Origin: Haloarchaeobius iranensis
GTDB taxonomy: Archaea > Halobacteriota > Halobacteria > Halobacteriales > Natrialbaceae
Length of the DNA stretch: 64,000 nt
NCBI RefSeq assembly: GCF_900103505.1
Contig: NZ_FNIA01000003.1
Span: 124,001 to 188,000 of the forward strand
Reading direction: 5' to 3'
Shown here: in pieces, positions 50,242 to 58,428 of the stretch
Position numbering within the stretch: the first letter of the stretch is position 1
How the letters are laid out: each line of letters starts with the position of its first letter
The notes under the pieces: model-generated
The model's database searches: none
Told to the model about the DNA's origin: nothing
The model's input: the letters and a program-made list of their open reading frames with translations, nothing else
Translations under genes and position numbers: made by a program

Positions 50242-51014
50242 GCCCCGACGACGTGGCCACGGACGGCGGGGCGGCCACGAGCGCCGCCCAGGACGTCACC
50301 CTCTACGAGGACAGCCTGCTCTCGGTGCGGAACTTGGACGCCGGCTACGGTGACCTCCAGATCCTGACCGACGTGGACCTCGACGTCACCGAGCAGGAGT
50401 ACGTCACCATCGTCGGCCCGAACGGGGCCGGCAAGTCGACGGTGATGAAGTCGGTGTTCGGACTGACCAGCCACATGGGCGGGACGGTGACGTTCGGCGG
50501 CGGGGACATCACGGCCGAGCGGCCGGAGGACATCATCCACCTCGGCCTCGGCTACGTCCCGCAGAACGACAACGTGTTCAGCTCGCTGTCGGTCCGGGAG
50601 AACCTCGAGATGGGTGCGTACATCCTCGACGAGGTCCCCCAGGACGCGCTGAACGAGGTGTTCGACCGCTTCCCCATCCTGGAGGAGCGCCAGACACAGA
50701 AGGCCGGGACGCTCTCGGGCGGCCAGCAGCAGATGCTCGCGATGGGTCGGGCGCTGATGCTCGACCCCGACCTGCTCCTGCTCGACGAGCCCTCCGCCGG
50801 GCTCGCACCCGACCTCGTCGCGGACATGTTCGACCGCATCGACGCGATCAACGACGCCGGGACGGCCATCCTGATGGTCGAGCAGAACGCGAAGGAGGCG
50901 CTGCGCCGCTGTGACCGCGGCTACGTCCTCGTCGACGGGAAGAACCGCTACGAGGACGAGGGGACGACCCTCCTGAACGACCCGCAGGTGCGCCAGGACT
51001 TCCTGGGCGGCTGA
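50238..51014 (+). CDS. livF: Branched-chain amino acid ABC ATPase LivF
   Basis: 258 residues. Walker A GPNGAGKSTV, LGLGYVPQNDNVFSSLSVRENLEMG (the LivF-type Q-loop region), signature LSGGQQQMLAMGRAL and Walker B LLLLDEPSAGLAP are intact. Last gene of livHMGF; a T-run lies just downstream. The binding-protein gene is separate, convergent at 51176-52477. Confidence 0.95.
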   Translation: MSPDDVATDGGAATSAAQDVTLYEDSLLSVRNLDAGYGDLQILTDVDLDVTEQEYVTIVGPNGAGKSTVMKSVFGLTSHMGGTVTFGGGDITAERPEDIIHLGLGYVPQNDNVFSSLSVRENLEMGAYILDEVPQDALNEVFDRFPILEERQTQKAGTLSGGQQQMLAMGRALMLDPDLLLLDEPSAGLAPDLVADMFDRIDAINDAGTAILMVEQNAKEALRRCDRGYVLVDGKNRYEDEGTTLLNDPQVRQDFLGG

Positions 51015-51026
51015 GGGGACCCGCGG

Positions 51027-51032
51027 TTTTTT
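51027..51032 (+). terminator. T-run terminator after livF
   Basis: Six T residues 13 bases after the livF stop, preceded by a GC-rich CCGCGG. Short T runs are the usual archaeal termination signal. No other feature in 51033-51175. Confidence 0.5.
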
Positions 51033-51175
51033 CGGTGCCACAGTCGTCGCCAGCGGTGCCGCCGTCGCCCGTTCGCCGGCCGTTGCCACCGAGGTCCGCA
51101 ACTCGAGGGTCGCCCGCGGAGCGCGGTCGCTCGTCGGTCGAGGCGTCGAAAGAAGGGAGTGTGTCTGGTCGTCGC

Positions 51176-52477
51176 TTACTCGGCCGACATCGCGTCGCTG
51201 ACCACGGAGGAGTACGAGGACTCGCCCTGGTTGAACGCGACCTGGCGCCAGACCGAGCCGTCGAACTCGTCCTCGAACACGGACGAGAACCGCTCGGAGA
51301 GCTGCTGGCCGTAGTCGTTGTTGATGTACAGCGTCGCACAGGTCTCGGCCTCGAGATCCTCGGAGGCGACCTGTGCCATGACGCGGCCCTGCAGGCGGTC
51401 CGAGGGCGCGGTCCGGAAGACGTAGTCGTTGTCGTCGAGGTTCGTCACGGAAAGCGCGGTACTCGACGGGGAGCAGCCGACGATCTCTCCCGGGATGAGG
51501 ACCTCCTGACAGACCGGGACGTTCACACCGGACGACGCGGTCCCACAGATGTACGGGTAGCCGGCGTTGACGAGCGAGTTCGCCGCGCTGACACCCGACT
51601 GGGAGTTCGTCTCGGTGTCTTCCAGCTGCGTGTCGACCGTGAGGTCGATGTCGGACTCGTTGACCTGCTGGGGCGGAATCCGCGAGGCGTTGATCATCGA
51701 CTCACCGGTCGATGCGAGCGCCCCGGTCTCCGGCAGGAGGATCCCGAGCATGATTTCGCGACCCATGCCACCGGGCATGTCGTCGGCCGACGGGCCGGAC
51801 CCCTCCGGGTTCGCGCCTGCGAAGTTCTCGGTCCGGATGGTCGACGTGCTGTCGCCGTCGAACTCCCACAGCGCGTACGCTGCGGACGCAGGGTCGCCGT
51901 TCTGGTCGAAGTTGACCGAGCTCGACGCACCCTGGTAGTTCACCGGCTCGCCGTTCGCGGCCGCCTCGACGCCTTCGACGAAGTTGTCGGGCGTTACCTC
52001 CATCCCGTCCGGGTTGGCGATGTTGCGCATCTGGTCGCGGATCGCGGTCCCGGAGTTCTCGCCGGCGGCCGCGTTCGCGAGGATGCCGACCGCCGCGGAG
52101 TCGTACGACTGGGACGAGAAGACGCCCGGCGACTCACCGTAGACATCCTGGTACAGCGACTCGTAGGCGGACTGGGCCGGACCCCCTGCTGCGGGCGCGG
52201 TCCCGGTGATGTTGCTCATGTCGTCACCGACCTGTCCAGGGAGGTCGGGGTCGCGGAGACCGTCGGGGATGAGAATGTCCGTATCGTCGCCGTAGCTGCT
52301 GTAGAAGTCCCGGAACAGCTGGATACCGTCCTCCGGGTATCCGACGACAGTGATCATGTCGGGACTGCTACCACCACCACCGCCCCCACCAATGCACCCT
52401 GCCAGACCTGCTAACCCTGCAGTTCCAGCGATTCCGGTAGTCTTCAGCACTTCGCGCCGTTGCAGTTTCCGTGCCAT
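51176..52477 (-). CDS. livJ: Branched-chain amino acid binding lipoprotein with circularly permuted order
   Basis: 433 residues. The signal has lipobox LAGC (Cys28) and a poly-Gly linker. Residues 39-220 start PDMITVVGYPEDGIQLFRDF, which in type I periplasmic binding proteins is the middle of the fold, just after the first lobe. They run on to the normal C-terminal end. Residues 239-433 start GREIMLGILLPETGALASTG, normally the mature N-terminus, and contain YICGTASSGVNVP and FRTAPSDRLQG. The protein ends SSVVSDAMSAE, which would normally be followed by PDMITVV. So the order is swapped around one point within one unbroken frame. Both lobes are complete. It is convergent with livHMGF, whose binding protein it probably is. 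Confidence 0.9.
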   Translation of the reverse strand: MARKLQRREVLKTTGIAGTAGLAGLAGCIGGGGGGGSSPDMITVVGYPEDGIQLFRDFYSSYGDDTDILIPDGLRDPDLPGQVGDDMSNITGTAPAAGGPAQSAYESLYQDVYGESPGVFSSQSYDSAAVGILANAAAGENSGTAIRDQMRNIANPDGMEVTPDNFVEGVEAAANGEPVNYQGASSSVNFDQNGDPASAAYALWEFDGDSTSTIRTENFAGANPEGSGPSADDMPGGMGREIMLGILLPETGALASTGESMINASRIPPQQVNESDIDLTVDTQLEDTETNSQSGVSAANSLVNAGYPYICGTASSGVNVPVCQEVLIPGEIVGCSPSSTALSVTNLDDNDYVFRTAPSDRLQGRVMAQVASEDLEAETCATLYINNDYGQQLSERFSSVFEDEFDGSVWRQVAFNQGESSYSSVVSDAMSAE

Positions 52478-52558
52478 GCTACCGTCATACTTACCCCTGC
52501 GTTATAAATTTGCCTCCCGAAGTGGTCGGGCGACCCGGAGAGGAGACGGAGATGCGCG

Positions 52559-53143
52559 TCAGACCTGTCGGCAGTCGGAACAGACTAACTGGCCGTTCGA
52601 GTCGTGTAACGAATCGGTCAATGCCCCGCAGAGCTCACAGACGCCCTGTGAACCGTACTCGTCCTCGGGGAGGGTAGCCTCGCTCTCGACGGCGGTCGCC
52701 GCGGTCGCGACCCCCTCGATGGTCGCCTCGGTGTCGAGCGACCGGGAGGCCTGGAGGGTGCTCGCGGCTTCGATGACGTCCCGCTCGGTGAGCACGCCGA
52801 CGATATCCTCGGCATCGGTGCCGTCCGTGACGACGAGGTTCCGGATCTCCTCCCGCGACATCGTCTCCGCCGCGTCCGCGAGCGGTCGGCTCGCGGCCAT
52901 CGTGATGACCGGCTGGGACATCAGCTCCCCGACCGAGGTTGATTCCGGGTCCGTGCCGGTCGCCACCATCTCGAGGACGTCCCGTTCGGTCATGATGCCG
53001 ACCGGGGTCGACCCTCGCAAGACGAGGACGCTGCCGACGTCCTCCTCGTGCATGAGCTGGACGGTGCTGTGCACCGAATCTGATTCACTGACGCCGACGA
53101 ACTCTCGCGCGGTCACATCACGAATCGACACATCGCGTTCCAT
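52559..53143 (-). CDS. Two-CBS-domain protein with C-terminal zinc ribbon
   Basis: 194 residues. Two CBS repeats: DSVHSTVQLMHEEDVGSVLVL with GIMTERDVLE, and RPLADAAETMSREEIRNLVV with GVLTERDVIE. Such pairs bind adenine nucleotides such as AMP or ATP. Residues 165-194 form a small zinc ribbon (CELCG and CSDC). The combination suggests a nucleotide-sensing regulator that also binds nucleic acid or protein, by inference. A single gene upstream of the livJ start on the same strand. Confidence 0.85.
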   Translation of the reverse strand: MERDVSIRDVTAREFVGVSESDSVHSTVQLMHEEDVGSVLVLRGSTPVGIMTERDVLEMVATGTDPESTSVGELMSQPVITMAASRPLADAAETMSREEIRNLVVTDGTDAEDIVGVLTERDVIEAASTLQASRSLDTEATIEGVATAATAVESEATLPEDEYGSQGVCELCGALTDSLHDSNGQLVCSDCRQV

Positions 53144-53234
53144 ATGTGACGGTTTTGCACGGCTGCTCTAAAATCTACCTGCAGCAGCTTTATCGGGCTT
53201 CCAAACGAAGTTTCGCGGTTGCGGTACGTGGTGG

Positions 53235-53993
53235 TCAGTGGAACTCGACGAGCGACTCGTCCGCGCGCCCGACCTCGAGCGCGTGCTTCGCCGCGTAGCC
53301 CGCGTCGTGCGGCGTCGACCCCTCACCGACCCCGACCCGGACCTGGATACCGGTCTCGTCGAGGACGTGCTCGATGGCGTCGTCGTACGCCGCGGCGTCG
53401 AGGTCGGGACAGACGGCGATGATGTTGTCACCGCCGACGAAGAAGGAGAGCGAGTCGTGGGCCTCGTACATGTACCGCATCAGCGAGGCGTACGCTTGCT
53501 CGATCTCGATGAACGCGCCGAAGGCGTCGAGTTCGTCGGTGTACTTGCCCGTGGCGTCGACCACGTCGAAGTGAGCGATCTGTACGTCGTCGTCGGTTCG
53601 GAACGCCTCCTCGATGACGCGCCCGTCGAGGATCTCCCGGCGGGACTTGTCCTGTGCGCTCCCGGCGTCCTGGATGAGGTTCGTGGCATCGGCGAGGGCG
53701 TGGACCGGCGAGGTCCCCGTCGCCACGCCGAAGCTCACGGTCACCGGGTAGCGGTTCCGTACCGACTCCTGGATGAGCGCGTGGTCGTCCATATCGAGCC
53801 CGTTCGTCACCGCCACCATGTTGTCGAACCGCGTGAAGAAGACGTAACCGTCGCGGTTCCCGACGAGCTGGGAGAGGTCGGCGTACAGACGCGACTGCAG
53901 GGTCTGCAGGTCGACCTCCCGACGGGGTTCCGGCGTGACAGTCCACGGGCCGTAGTTGTCGATCTGGATCAGCGTGATCTGCGTGTTCGTCAC
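53235..53993 (-). CDS. gch3: GTP cyclohydrolase III
   Basis: 252 residues, the usual length. Two palm-type halves are visible: GYVFFTRFDNMVAVTNG with VTVSFGVATG in the first, and LSFFVGGDNIIAVCPD with VRVGVGEGSTPHDAG in the second, like the nucleotide-cyclase-related fold of this archaeal enzyme. It opens GTP to the formamidopyrimidine nucleotide used for riboflavin/F420-related synthesis. It is divergent from the histidine kinase gene. Confidence 0.92.
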   Translation of the reverse strand: MTNTQITLIQIDNYGPWTVTPEPRREVDLQTLQSRLYADLSQLVGNRDGYVFFTRFDNMVAVTNGLDMDDHALIQESVRNRYPVTVSFGVATGTSPVHALADATNLIQDAGSAQDKSRREILDGRVIEEAFRTDDDVQIAHFDVVDATGKYTDELDAFGAFIEIEQAYASLMRYMYEAHDSLSFFVGGDNIIAVCPDLDAAAYDDAIEHVLDETGIQVRVGVGEGSTPHDAGYAAKHALEVGRADESLVEFH

Positions 53994-54113
53994 TGTTGCG
54001 CGGAGCTTTCGATTGCATCCGTATAAGTGGAACTACATCCAGATTCGAGACGGTACCCTGCCGGGGCCACGCGATTTAATTGTCTCCGCGTCAACGGGTT
54101 CCCGAAGACACCC

Positions 54114-56090
54114 ATGTCCACCCACGTCGTGCTCGTCGTCGACGCGAACACGGAGGTCGTCGACGACCTCGCTACGCGTCTGACTGCAACAGACCAGTCG
54201 GTGGTCGTCAGGTCCGCAGCGACGGCCACGGCGGCCGAGGAAGCGGTCGCCGACGGCTCGGTCGACTGCATCGTGAGCGAGCACGGACTCGAAGACGGCG
54301 ACGGTGTGGAGCTGCTCTGCCGGCTGGGCGGCGGCTATCCGGACCTGACCAGGGTCCTGTTCACCGACGCTGGGTCGGAGGCTGTCGCGAGCGACGCCAT
54401 CGACGCGGGCGTGGACGCGTACGTGCCGAAGCAGCTCGGGGGAGCCGGCGCAGTCGATTCGCCCGCCACGATGGCCGCGTACGACCGGGTCGCGTCCGCC
54501 GTCGAAGCGGGACTCGACGCCGCGGGCCGTCCGACCGTGACCCCCGAGGAGACCGCGGCGAAGATAGACACGCTCCACGACGTGGCGATGGACCTGGAGT
54601 CCTGTACCGTGGAGGCCGACATCTACCAGGTCGCCGTGGACGCGGCCGACATGGTCCTCGAGTTCGACATGTCCAACATCGACATCGTGGAGGACGGGCG
54701 GCTGAAGCCGGTCCAGACCTCGGCCGAGATGCCCAAGGAGGGGGTGGAGTCGGTGCCGCTCGACGGGGAGAGCGTCGCCGCTCGCGTCGCGCGGACCGGC
54801 GAGGCGATGTACACCGAGGACCTCCGCCAGGTGCTCGACGCGGACCCGACACAGATGACCTACCGGTCGGGGCTGACCGTCCCCATCTCCGATATCGGGG
54901 TGTTCCAGGCCATCTCCGAGGAGGTCGCGGCGTTCGACCAGGCCGACGTCGACCTCGCGGAGACGCTCATGCAGCACGTCGCCGAGAGCGTGAAGCGGAT
55001 CCGCTTCCAGCGGACCCTCCGCGAGGAGCGCGACCGCTTCGCAGCGCTGTTCGAGAACGTCCCCGACCCCGTCGTCAGGCTTCGAACGGCGGGCACACCC
55101 ACCATCGCTGCGGTCAACGAGGCGTTCGCCGGGACGTTCGACTTCGACGCCGGGTCGGTCGTCGGACGGCCGCTCGAGACGGTGCTGACCGCCCCGGAGA
55201 CCGCGGGCGGCGTCAGCGTGTTCCCGGGCATCGAAGCCGCGGACAACACGGCCCCGACGGAGCTCCGACTGGTGGCCGCCGACGGCCCGCGGGACTTCCT
55301 CGTCCACGTCGTCCCGGTCGACCTGACGGCGTCGGAGTCCGACGAGGTGTACGGCTTCTACGCGGACATCACCCCGACCAAGGAGCGCAAACGAGAGCTC
55401 GCCCGGCAGAACGAGCGCCTCGACGAGTTCGCGAGCATCGTCAGTCACGACCTCCGCAACCCGTTGAACATCGCCGAGGGGCACCTCCAGCTGGCGACCG
55501 ACCGCATCGGCCCGGACGAGGACCTCGACGACCTCGACGAGGTCGAGCGGGCGCACGGGCGGATGCGCGACCTCATCGAGAACCTGCTCTCGCTGGCGCG
55601 GTCCGGCTCGGTCGTCCAGGAACCGGACGAGCTGTCGCTCACGGCCACCGCGGGCCAGGCGTGGTCGTCGGTCCACCTCCCGAACGCACGGCTCGAAACC
55701 ACCGGTGACGTGCGGCTGCGTGCGGACCGCGACCGGCTCGTTGACCTCTTCGTGAACCTGTTCCGGAACGCCGTCGACCACGGCCGCCCGGACGCGACCG
55801 TCCGTGTCGGGCCGCTCGACGACCGCGCCGGATTCTACGTCGCGGACGACGGCCCGGGAATCCCCGAAGCGGCCCGCGACGAGGTGTTCGACTCCGGCTA
55901 CACGACGACCGACGAGGGCACCGGGTTCGGCCTCGCCATCGTCCACCAGGTGGCGACAGCGCACGACTGGACGGCCACGGTGACGGAGAGCGAGCACGGC
56001 GGCGCGCGCTTCGAGTTCCCCACCGCCGACGGGTCGGAGCCACTCGCAACGGAGCACGCGATGTCGGTCGAACCGAGCGACGAGGACTGA
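54114..56090 (+). CDS. REC-GAF-PAS hybrid histidine kinase
   Basis: 658 residues from the ATG at 54114; a GATTTAATTG element about 38 bp upstream fits. Residues 1-115 form a receiver-like domain in which the phospho-acceptor Asp position is Glu56 (DCIVSEHGL), though Asp10 and Lys are present. A GAF-like region (residues about 165-305), a PAS domain (RFAALFENVPDPVVRL) and a HisKA helix with H-box IVSHDLRNPLN follow. The HATPase region has YVADDGPGIPEAARDEVF and GTGFGLAIV. No membrane segment, so it senses a cytoplasmic or diffusible signal. No partner regulator is adjacent. Confidence 0.88.
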   Translation: MSTHVVLVVDANTEVVDDLATRLTATDQSVVVRSAATATAAEEAVADGSVDCIVSEHGLEDGDGVELLCRLGGGYPDLTRVLFTDAGSEAVASDAIDAGVDAYVPKQLGGAGAVDSPATMAAYDRVASAVEAGLDAAGRPTVTPEETAAKIDTLHDVAMDLESCTVEADIYQVAVDAADMVLEFDMSNIDIVEDGRLKPVQTSAEMPKEGVESVPLDGESVAARVARTGEAMYTEDLRQVLDADPTQMTYRSGLTVPISDIGVFQAISEEVAAFDQADVDLAETLMQHVAESVKRIRFQRTLREERDRFAALFENVPDPVVRLRTAGTPTIAAVNEAFAGTFDFDAGSVVGRPLETVLTAPETAGGVSVFPGIEAADNTAPTELRLVAADGPRDFLVHVVPVDLTASESDEVYGFYADITPTKERKRELARQNERLDEFASIVSHDLRNPLNIAEGHLQLATDRIGPDEDLDDLDEVERAHGRMRDLIENLLSLARSGSVVQEPDELSLTATAGQAWSSVHLPNARLETTGDVRLRADRDRLVDLFVNLFRNAVDHGRPDATVRVGPLDDRAGFYVADDGPGIPEAARDEVFDSGYTTTDEGTGFGLAIVHQVATAHDWTATVTESEHGGARFEFPTADGSEPLATEHAMSVEPSDED

Positions 56091-56136
56091 GCGGCCGCTC
56101 GCGAACGACGGTGACCGAGACGGAAGCCGCGAGAAC

Positions 56137-56463
56137 TCAGGCGTGCTTGACGTTCGATTCGCCGGCCTTCGGGTGGAACTCCCAGAAGCCACCCGCACGC
56201 ATCGCGTTGCCGACGGCCTTGTGGAACGCGACGATGTCCTCGAACTCGCCCTCCGTGACGTGCTCGAAGATGTCCGCGACGCTGACGACGCGCTTCGAGT
56301 TCAGACGGACGGGCTCGTCGCCGTGCTCCTCGACGAACTCCGACGCCTTCAGCGGGAATCCCTCGTCCTCGTCCAGCTTCTTCGCGAGGACCGCCATCCC
56401 GTACTTGCGCATCCCCTCGCTGCCCTGCTCACCGTCAGGGTCGTGGGGCCACTGGTTGCTCAT
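56137..56463 (-). CDS. Small haloarchaeal protein (DUF5785-like)
   Basis: 108 residues from the ATG at 56463. WPHDPDGEQGSEGMRKYGMAVLAKKLDE, RVVSVADIFEHV and FWEFHPKA are its conserved-looking blocks. The pattern matches what I recall as DUF5785, unverified. Function unknown; composition suggests a soluble domain with an SWIB-like helical content. A TATA-like CCCTTTTGAG is about 27 bp upstream. Confidence 0.75.
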   Translation of the reverse strand: MSNQWPHDPDGEQGSEGMRKYGMAVLAKKLDEDEGFPLKASEFVEEHGDEPVRLNSKRVVSVADIFEHVTEGEFEDIVAFHKAVGNAMRAGGFWEFHPKAGESNVKHA

Positions 56464-56521
56464 ACGCTCTCTGAGAACGGTACCCTCAAAAGGGTTTGTG
56501 AAACCATCTTTTTCTTCGTCG

Positions 56522-56540
56522 GGTGCGCCTTCGGCGCACC
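56522..56540. terminator. Strong GC hairpin downstream of mct
   Basis: GGTGCGCC-TTC-GGCGCACC is a perfect 8-bp stem with a 3-nt loop between the minus-strand mct gene (ends 56648) and the next minus-strand gene. It may stop or process the mct transcript. A CGCTCGCTTCGCTCGCAC run (56602-56619), of a kind also seen beside tRNA-Thr (44810), lies in the same gap. Confidence 0.4.
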
Positions 56541-56647
56541 GCTCCTCGAAAAACATGGGTGAAAAAGGCCGGGTGCTCACTGCGTTCGCGCCCGGTGAAT
56601 CGCGCTCGCTTCGCTCGCACGAACGTTTAACGGCGGAAGCGGCGCGG

Positions 56648-57835
56648 TCAGTCGTCGCCGGCAGCGCGCTCTGCGCCCTCGTCGCTCCGCTCGCCGAGGA
56701 GTTCCTCGCGGTGTTCGTCGAGCAGGGGTGCGCGCGCCTGCGGGCCGGTCGGCGTCTCGGAGAACTTGATGGGGCAGCCGGCGACGGTGACGTCGCGGTC
56801 CGCCCCGGGCTGTTCCACGTCGGCGAGCATCTCGCGCTCGTGGACGTGCGGGTCGTCGAAGACGTCCGCGGTGTCCTGCACGGGCGCGACCGGGACCTCG
56901 CCCGCCAGTGCGTCGACGACCACCTGCTCGGTGTGCTCTCGGGTCCAGTCCGCGATCTCCTCGCGCAGCGCGTCGCGGTTGCGCAACCGCGAGCCGGCGT
57001 CCGGGTAGTCCGCCACCAGGTCGGGGCGGTCCATCGTCTCACAGAGGGCCCGCCAGTGGCCGTCGGAGAAGGCCGCGACCACGACGTGTCCGTCGCTCGT
57101 CTCGAAGGAGTTGTACGGGAACAGCGTCGGGTGCGAGTTCCCCTGCCGGGTGAGCACCTCGTCGGTGTAGGAGTAGTAGTAGACGGTGCGCTCGCACATC
57201 GACACCATGGCGTCGTACATCGCGGTGTCGACGTACTGGCCCTCGCCGGTGCGGTCGCGGTGGTGCAGCGCACCGAGGATGCCGACGGCGTTGAGGACGG
57301 CGGTGAACAGGTCGCCGATGCCGGGGCCGACCTTCGTCGGTGGGCCGTCCTCCTCGCCGGTTATCTCCATGACGCCGCCGAGCGCCTGCGCGATGAGGTC
57401 GAAGCTCGGCTGGCCCTGGCGGTGGGTCTCGCCGGTGCGCGGGTCGCCGAAGCCGCGGATGGAGGAGTAGACGAGCTCGGGGTTGTGCTCACGCAGGGTC
57501 TCGTAGCCGAGGTCGAACCGCTCCATCGTCCCCGCGCGGTAGTTCTCGACGACCACGTCCGCTTTCTCGACGAGCGAGAGGAAGTCCTCGCGGTCGCGGT
57601 CGTCACCGAGGTCCAGCTCTATCGAGCGCTTGCCACGGTTGACCGACTGGAAGTAGCCGCCGTAGGGTTCCTCGTCGGCGTCCTCGGCGAAGGGTGGGTT
57701 CGGCCGGATGAGGTCGCCCCCCGGCCGTTCGACCTTCACTACGTCCGCGCCCATGTCCGCGAGCAGCATCGTACAGTACGGGCCTGCGAGGACCTGCGTG
57801 AGGTCGACGACGGTGACGTCTTCGAGCGCTCCCAT
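56648..57835 (-). CDS. mct: CaiB/BaiF CoA-transferase, mesaconyl-CoA C1-C4 transferase
   Basis: 395 residues. VVDLTQVLAGPYCTMLLADMGADVVKVE is the family N-terminus, ENYRAGTMERFDLGYE the next block, and PSFDLIAQALGG holds the catalytic Asp. VGPGIGDLFTAVLNAVGILGAL follows. Class III CoA transferases move CoA within or between acids. Its place divergent from the methylaspartate-cycle operon identifies it as the enzyme that moves CoA between C1 and C4 of mesaconate. TATA-like GGTTTTAGC is about 28 bp upstream. Confidence 0.88.
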   Translation of the reverse strand: MGALEDVTVVDLTQVLAGPYCTMLLADMGADVVKVERPGGDLIRPNPPFAEDADEEPYGGYFQSVNRGKRSIELDLGDDRDREDFLSLVEKADVVVENYRAGTMERFDLGYETLREHNPELVYSSIRGFGDPRTGETHRQGQPSFDLIAQALGGVMEITGEEDGPPTKVGPGIGDLFTAVLNAVGILGALHHRDRTGEGQYVDTAMYDAMVSMCERTVYYYSYTDEVLTRQGNSHPTLFPYNSFETSDGHVVVAAFSDGHWRALCETMDRPDLVADYPDAGSRLRNRDALREEIADWTREHTEQVVVDALAGEVPVAPVQDTADVFDDPHVHEREMLADVEQPGADRDVTVAGCPIKFSETPTGPQARAPLLDEHREELLGERSDEGAERAAGDD

Positions 57836-57987
57836 GGCGTGGACGAACCGGTCCCCGCGCTAAAACCTTCCGGATAAATCATTACATTGTGGTTGTTTCA
57901 CATTGGGGTAGTTTAGGCTGTTTAAGGTGTATTATCATGAAAAACCATTAACTTTAAGGATTGTTCATGCAACTTGGCGAGTACTGC
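57836..57987. promoter_or_regulatory. Divergent promoter region, mct and glmS operon
   Basis: An AT-rich 152-bp gap. On the plus side CTTTAAGG (57952-57959) is about 32 bp before the glmS ATG. On the minus side GGTTTTAGC is about 28 bp before mct. TTTAGG (57912-57917) and TTTAAGG follow one another but no matching CCTAAA arm exists, so this is not an iron box. Confidence 0.55.
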
Positions 57988-58428
57988 ATGCCCACGACAG
58001 TCATCCTCGGTGTCATCGGCTCCGACGCACACGTCGTCGGAATCACGATCCTCGACCAGGCCCTCTCCGCAGCGGGCTTCGATGTCGAGAACCTCGGCGT
58101 CCAGACCTCCCAGGAGGAGTTCGCAGCAGCCGCGAGCGAGCACGACGCCGACGCTGTACTCGTCTCTTCGCTGTACGGGCACGCCGAGCAGGACTGTCAG
58201 GGGTTCCACGAGCTCCTGGCCCGCGAGGAGGTCGACGTCACCACCTACATCGGTGGCAACCTCGCGGTCGGTCAGGACGACTTCGAGCAGACCCGGACCA
58301 CGTTCCGGAAGCTCGGCTTCGACAAGGTCTTCGACTCGGAGACAGCACCGGAAGAGGTCATCCGGTCCCTCGAACGGGACCTGGGGATCTCCACCCGGGA
58401 GGCCGAGACGGATCGGGTTCAGGCCTGA
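57988..58428 (+). CDS. glmS: Glutamate mutase (methylaspartate mutase) small subunit
   Basis: 146 residues from the ATG at 57988; a Met at 57967 is only about 10 bp from the TATA element and less likely. LGVIGSDAHVVGITILDQAL contains the DxHxxG cobalamin-binding motif (DAHVVG), with the His that coordinates cobalt. VLVSSLYGHAEQD and YIGGNLAVGQ complete the B12 fold (S-x-L and GG). It binds adenosylcobalamin for glutamate to 3-methylaspartate rearrangement with the large subunit. Also called mamA in haloarchaea. The stop shares one base with the glmE start. Confidence 0.93.
   Translation: MPTTVILGVIGSDAHVVGITILDQALSAAGFDVENLGVQTSQEEFAAAASEHDADAVLVSSLYGHAEQDCQGFHELLAREEVDVTTYIGGNLAVGQDDFEQTRTTFRKLGFDKVFDSETAPEEVIRSLERDLGISTREAETDRVQA

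Noticed and set aside
51176-52477. LivJ as two frameshifted or truncated genes
   Set aside because: Both halves lie in a single uninterrupted frame with one signal peptide and both lobes complete.
54033-56198. A 721-codon open frame antisense to the histidine kinase
   Set aside because: Same cause; composition is that of a complemented acidic gene and no motif is present.
57912-57925. Iron box before glmS
   Set aside because: Has the TTTAGG arm but no CCTAAA partner at 4-nt spacing.
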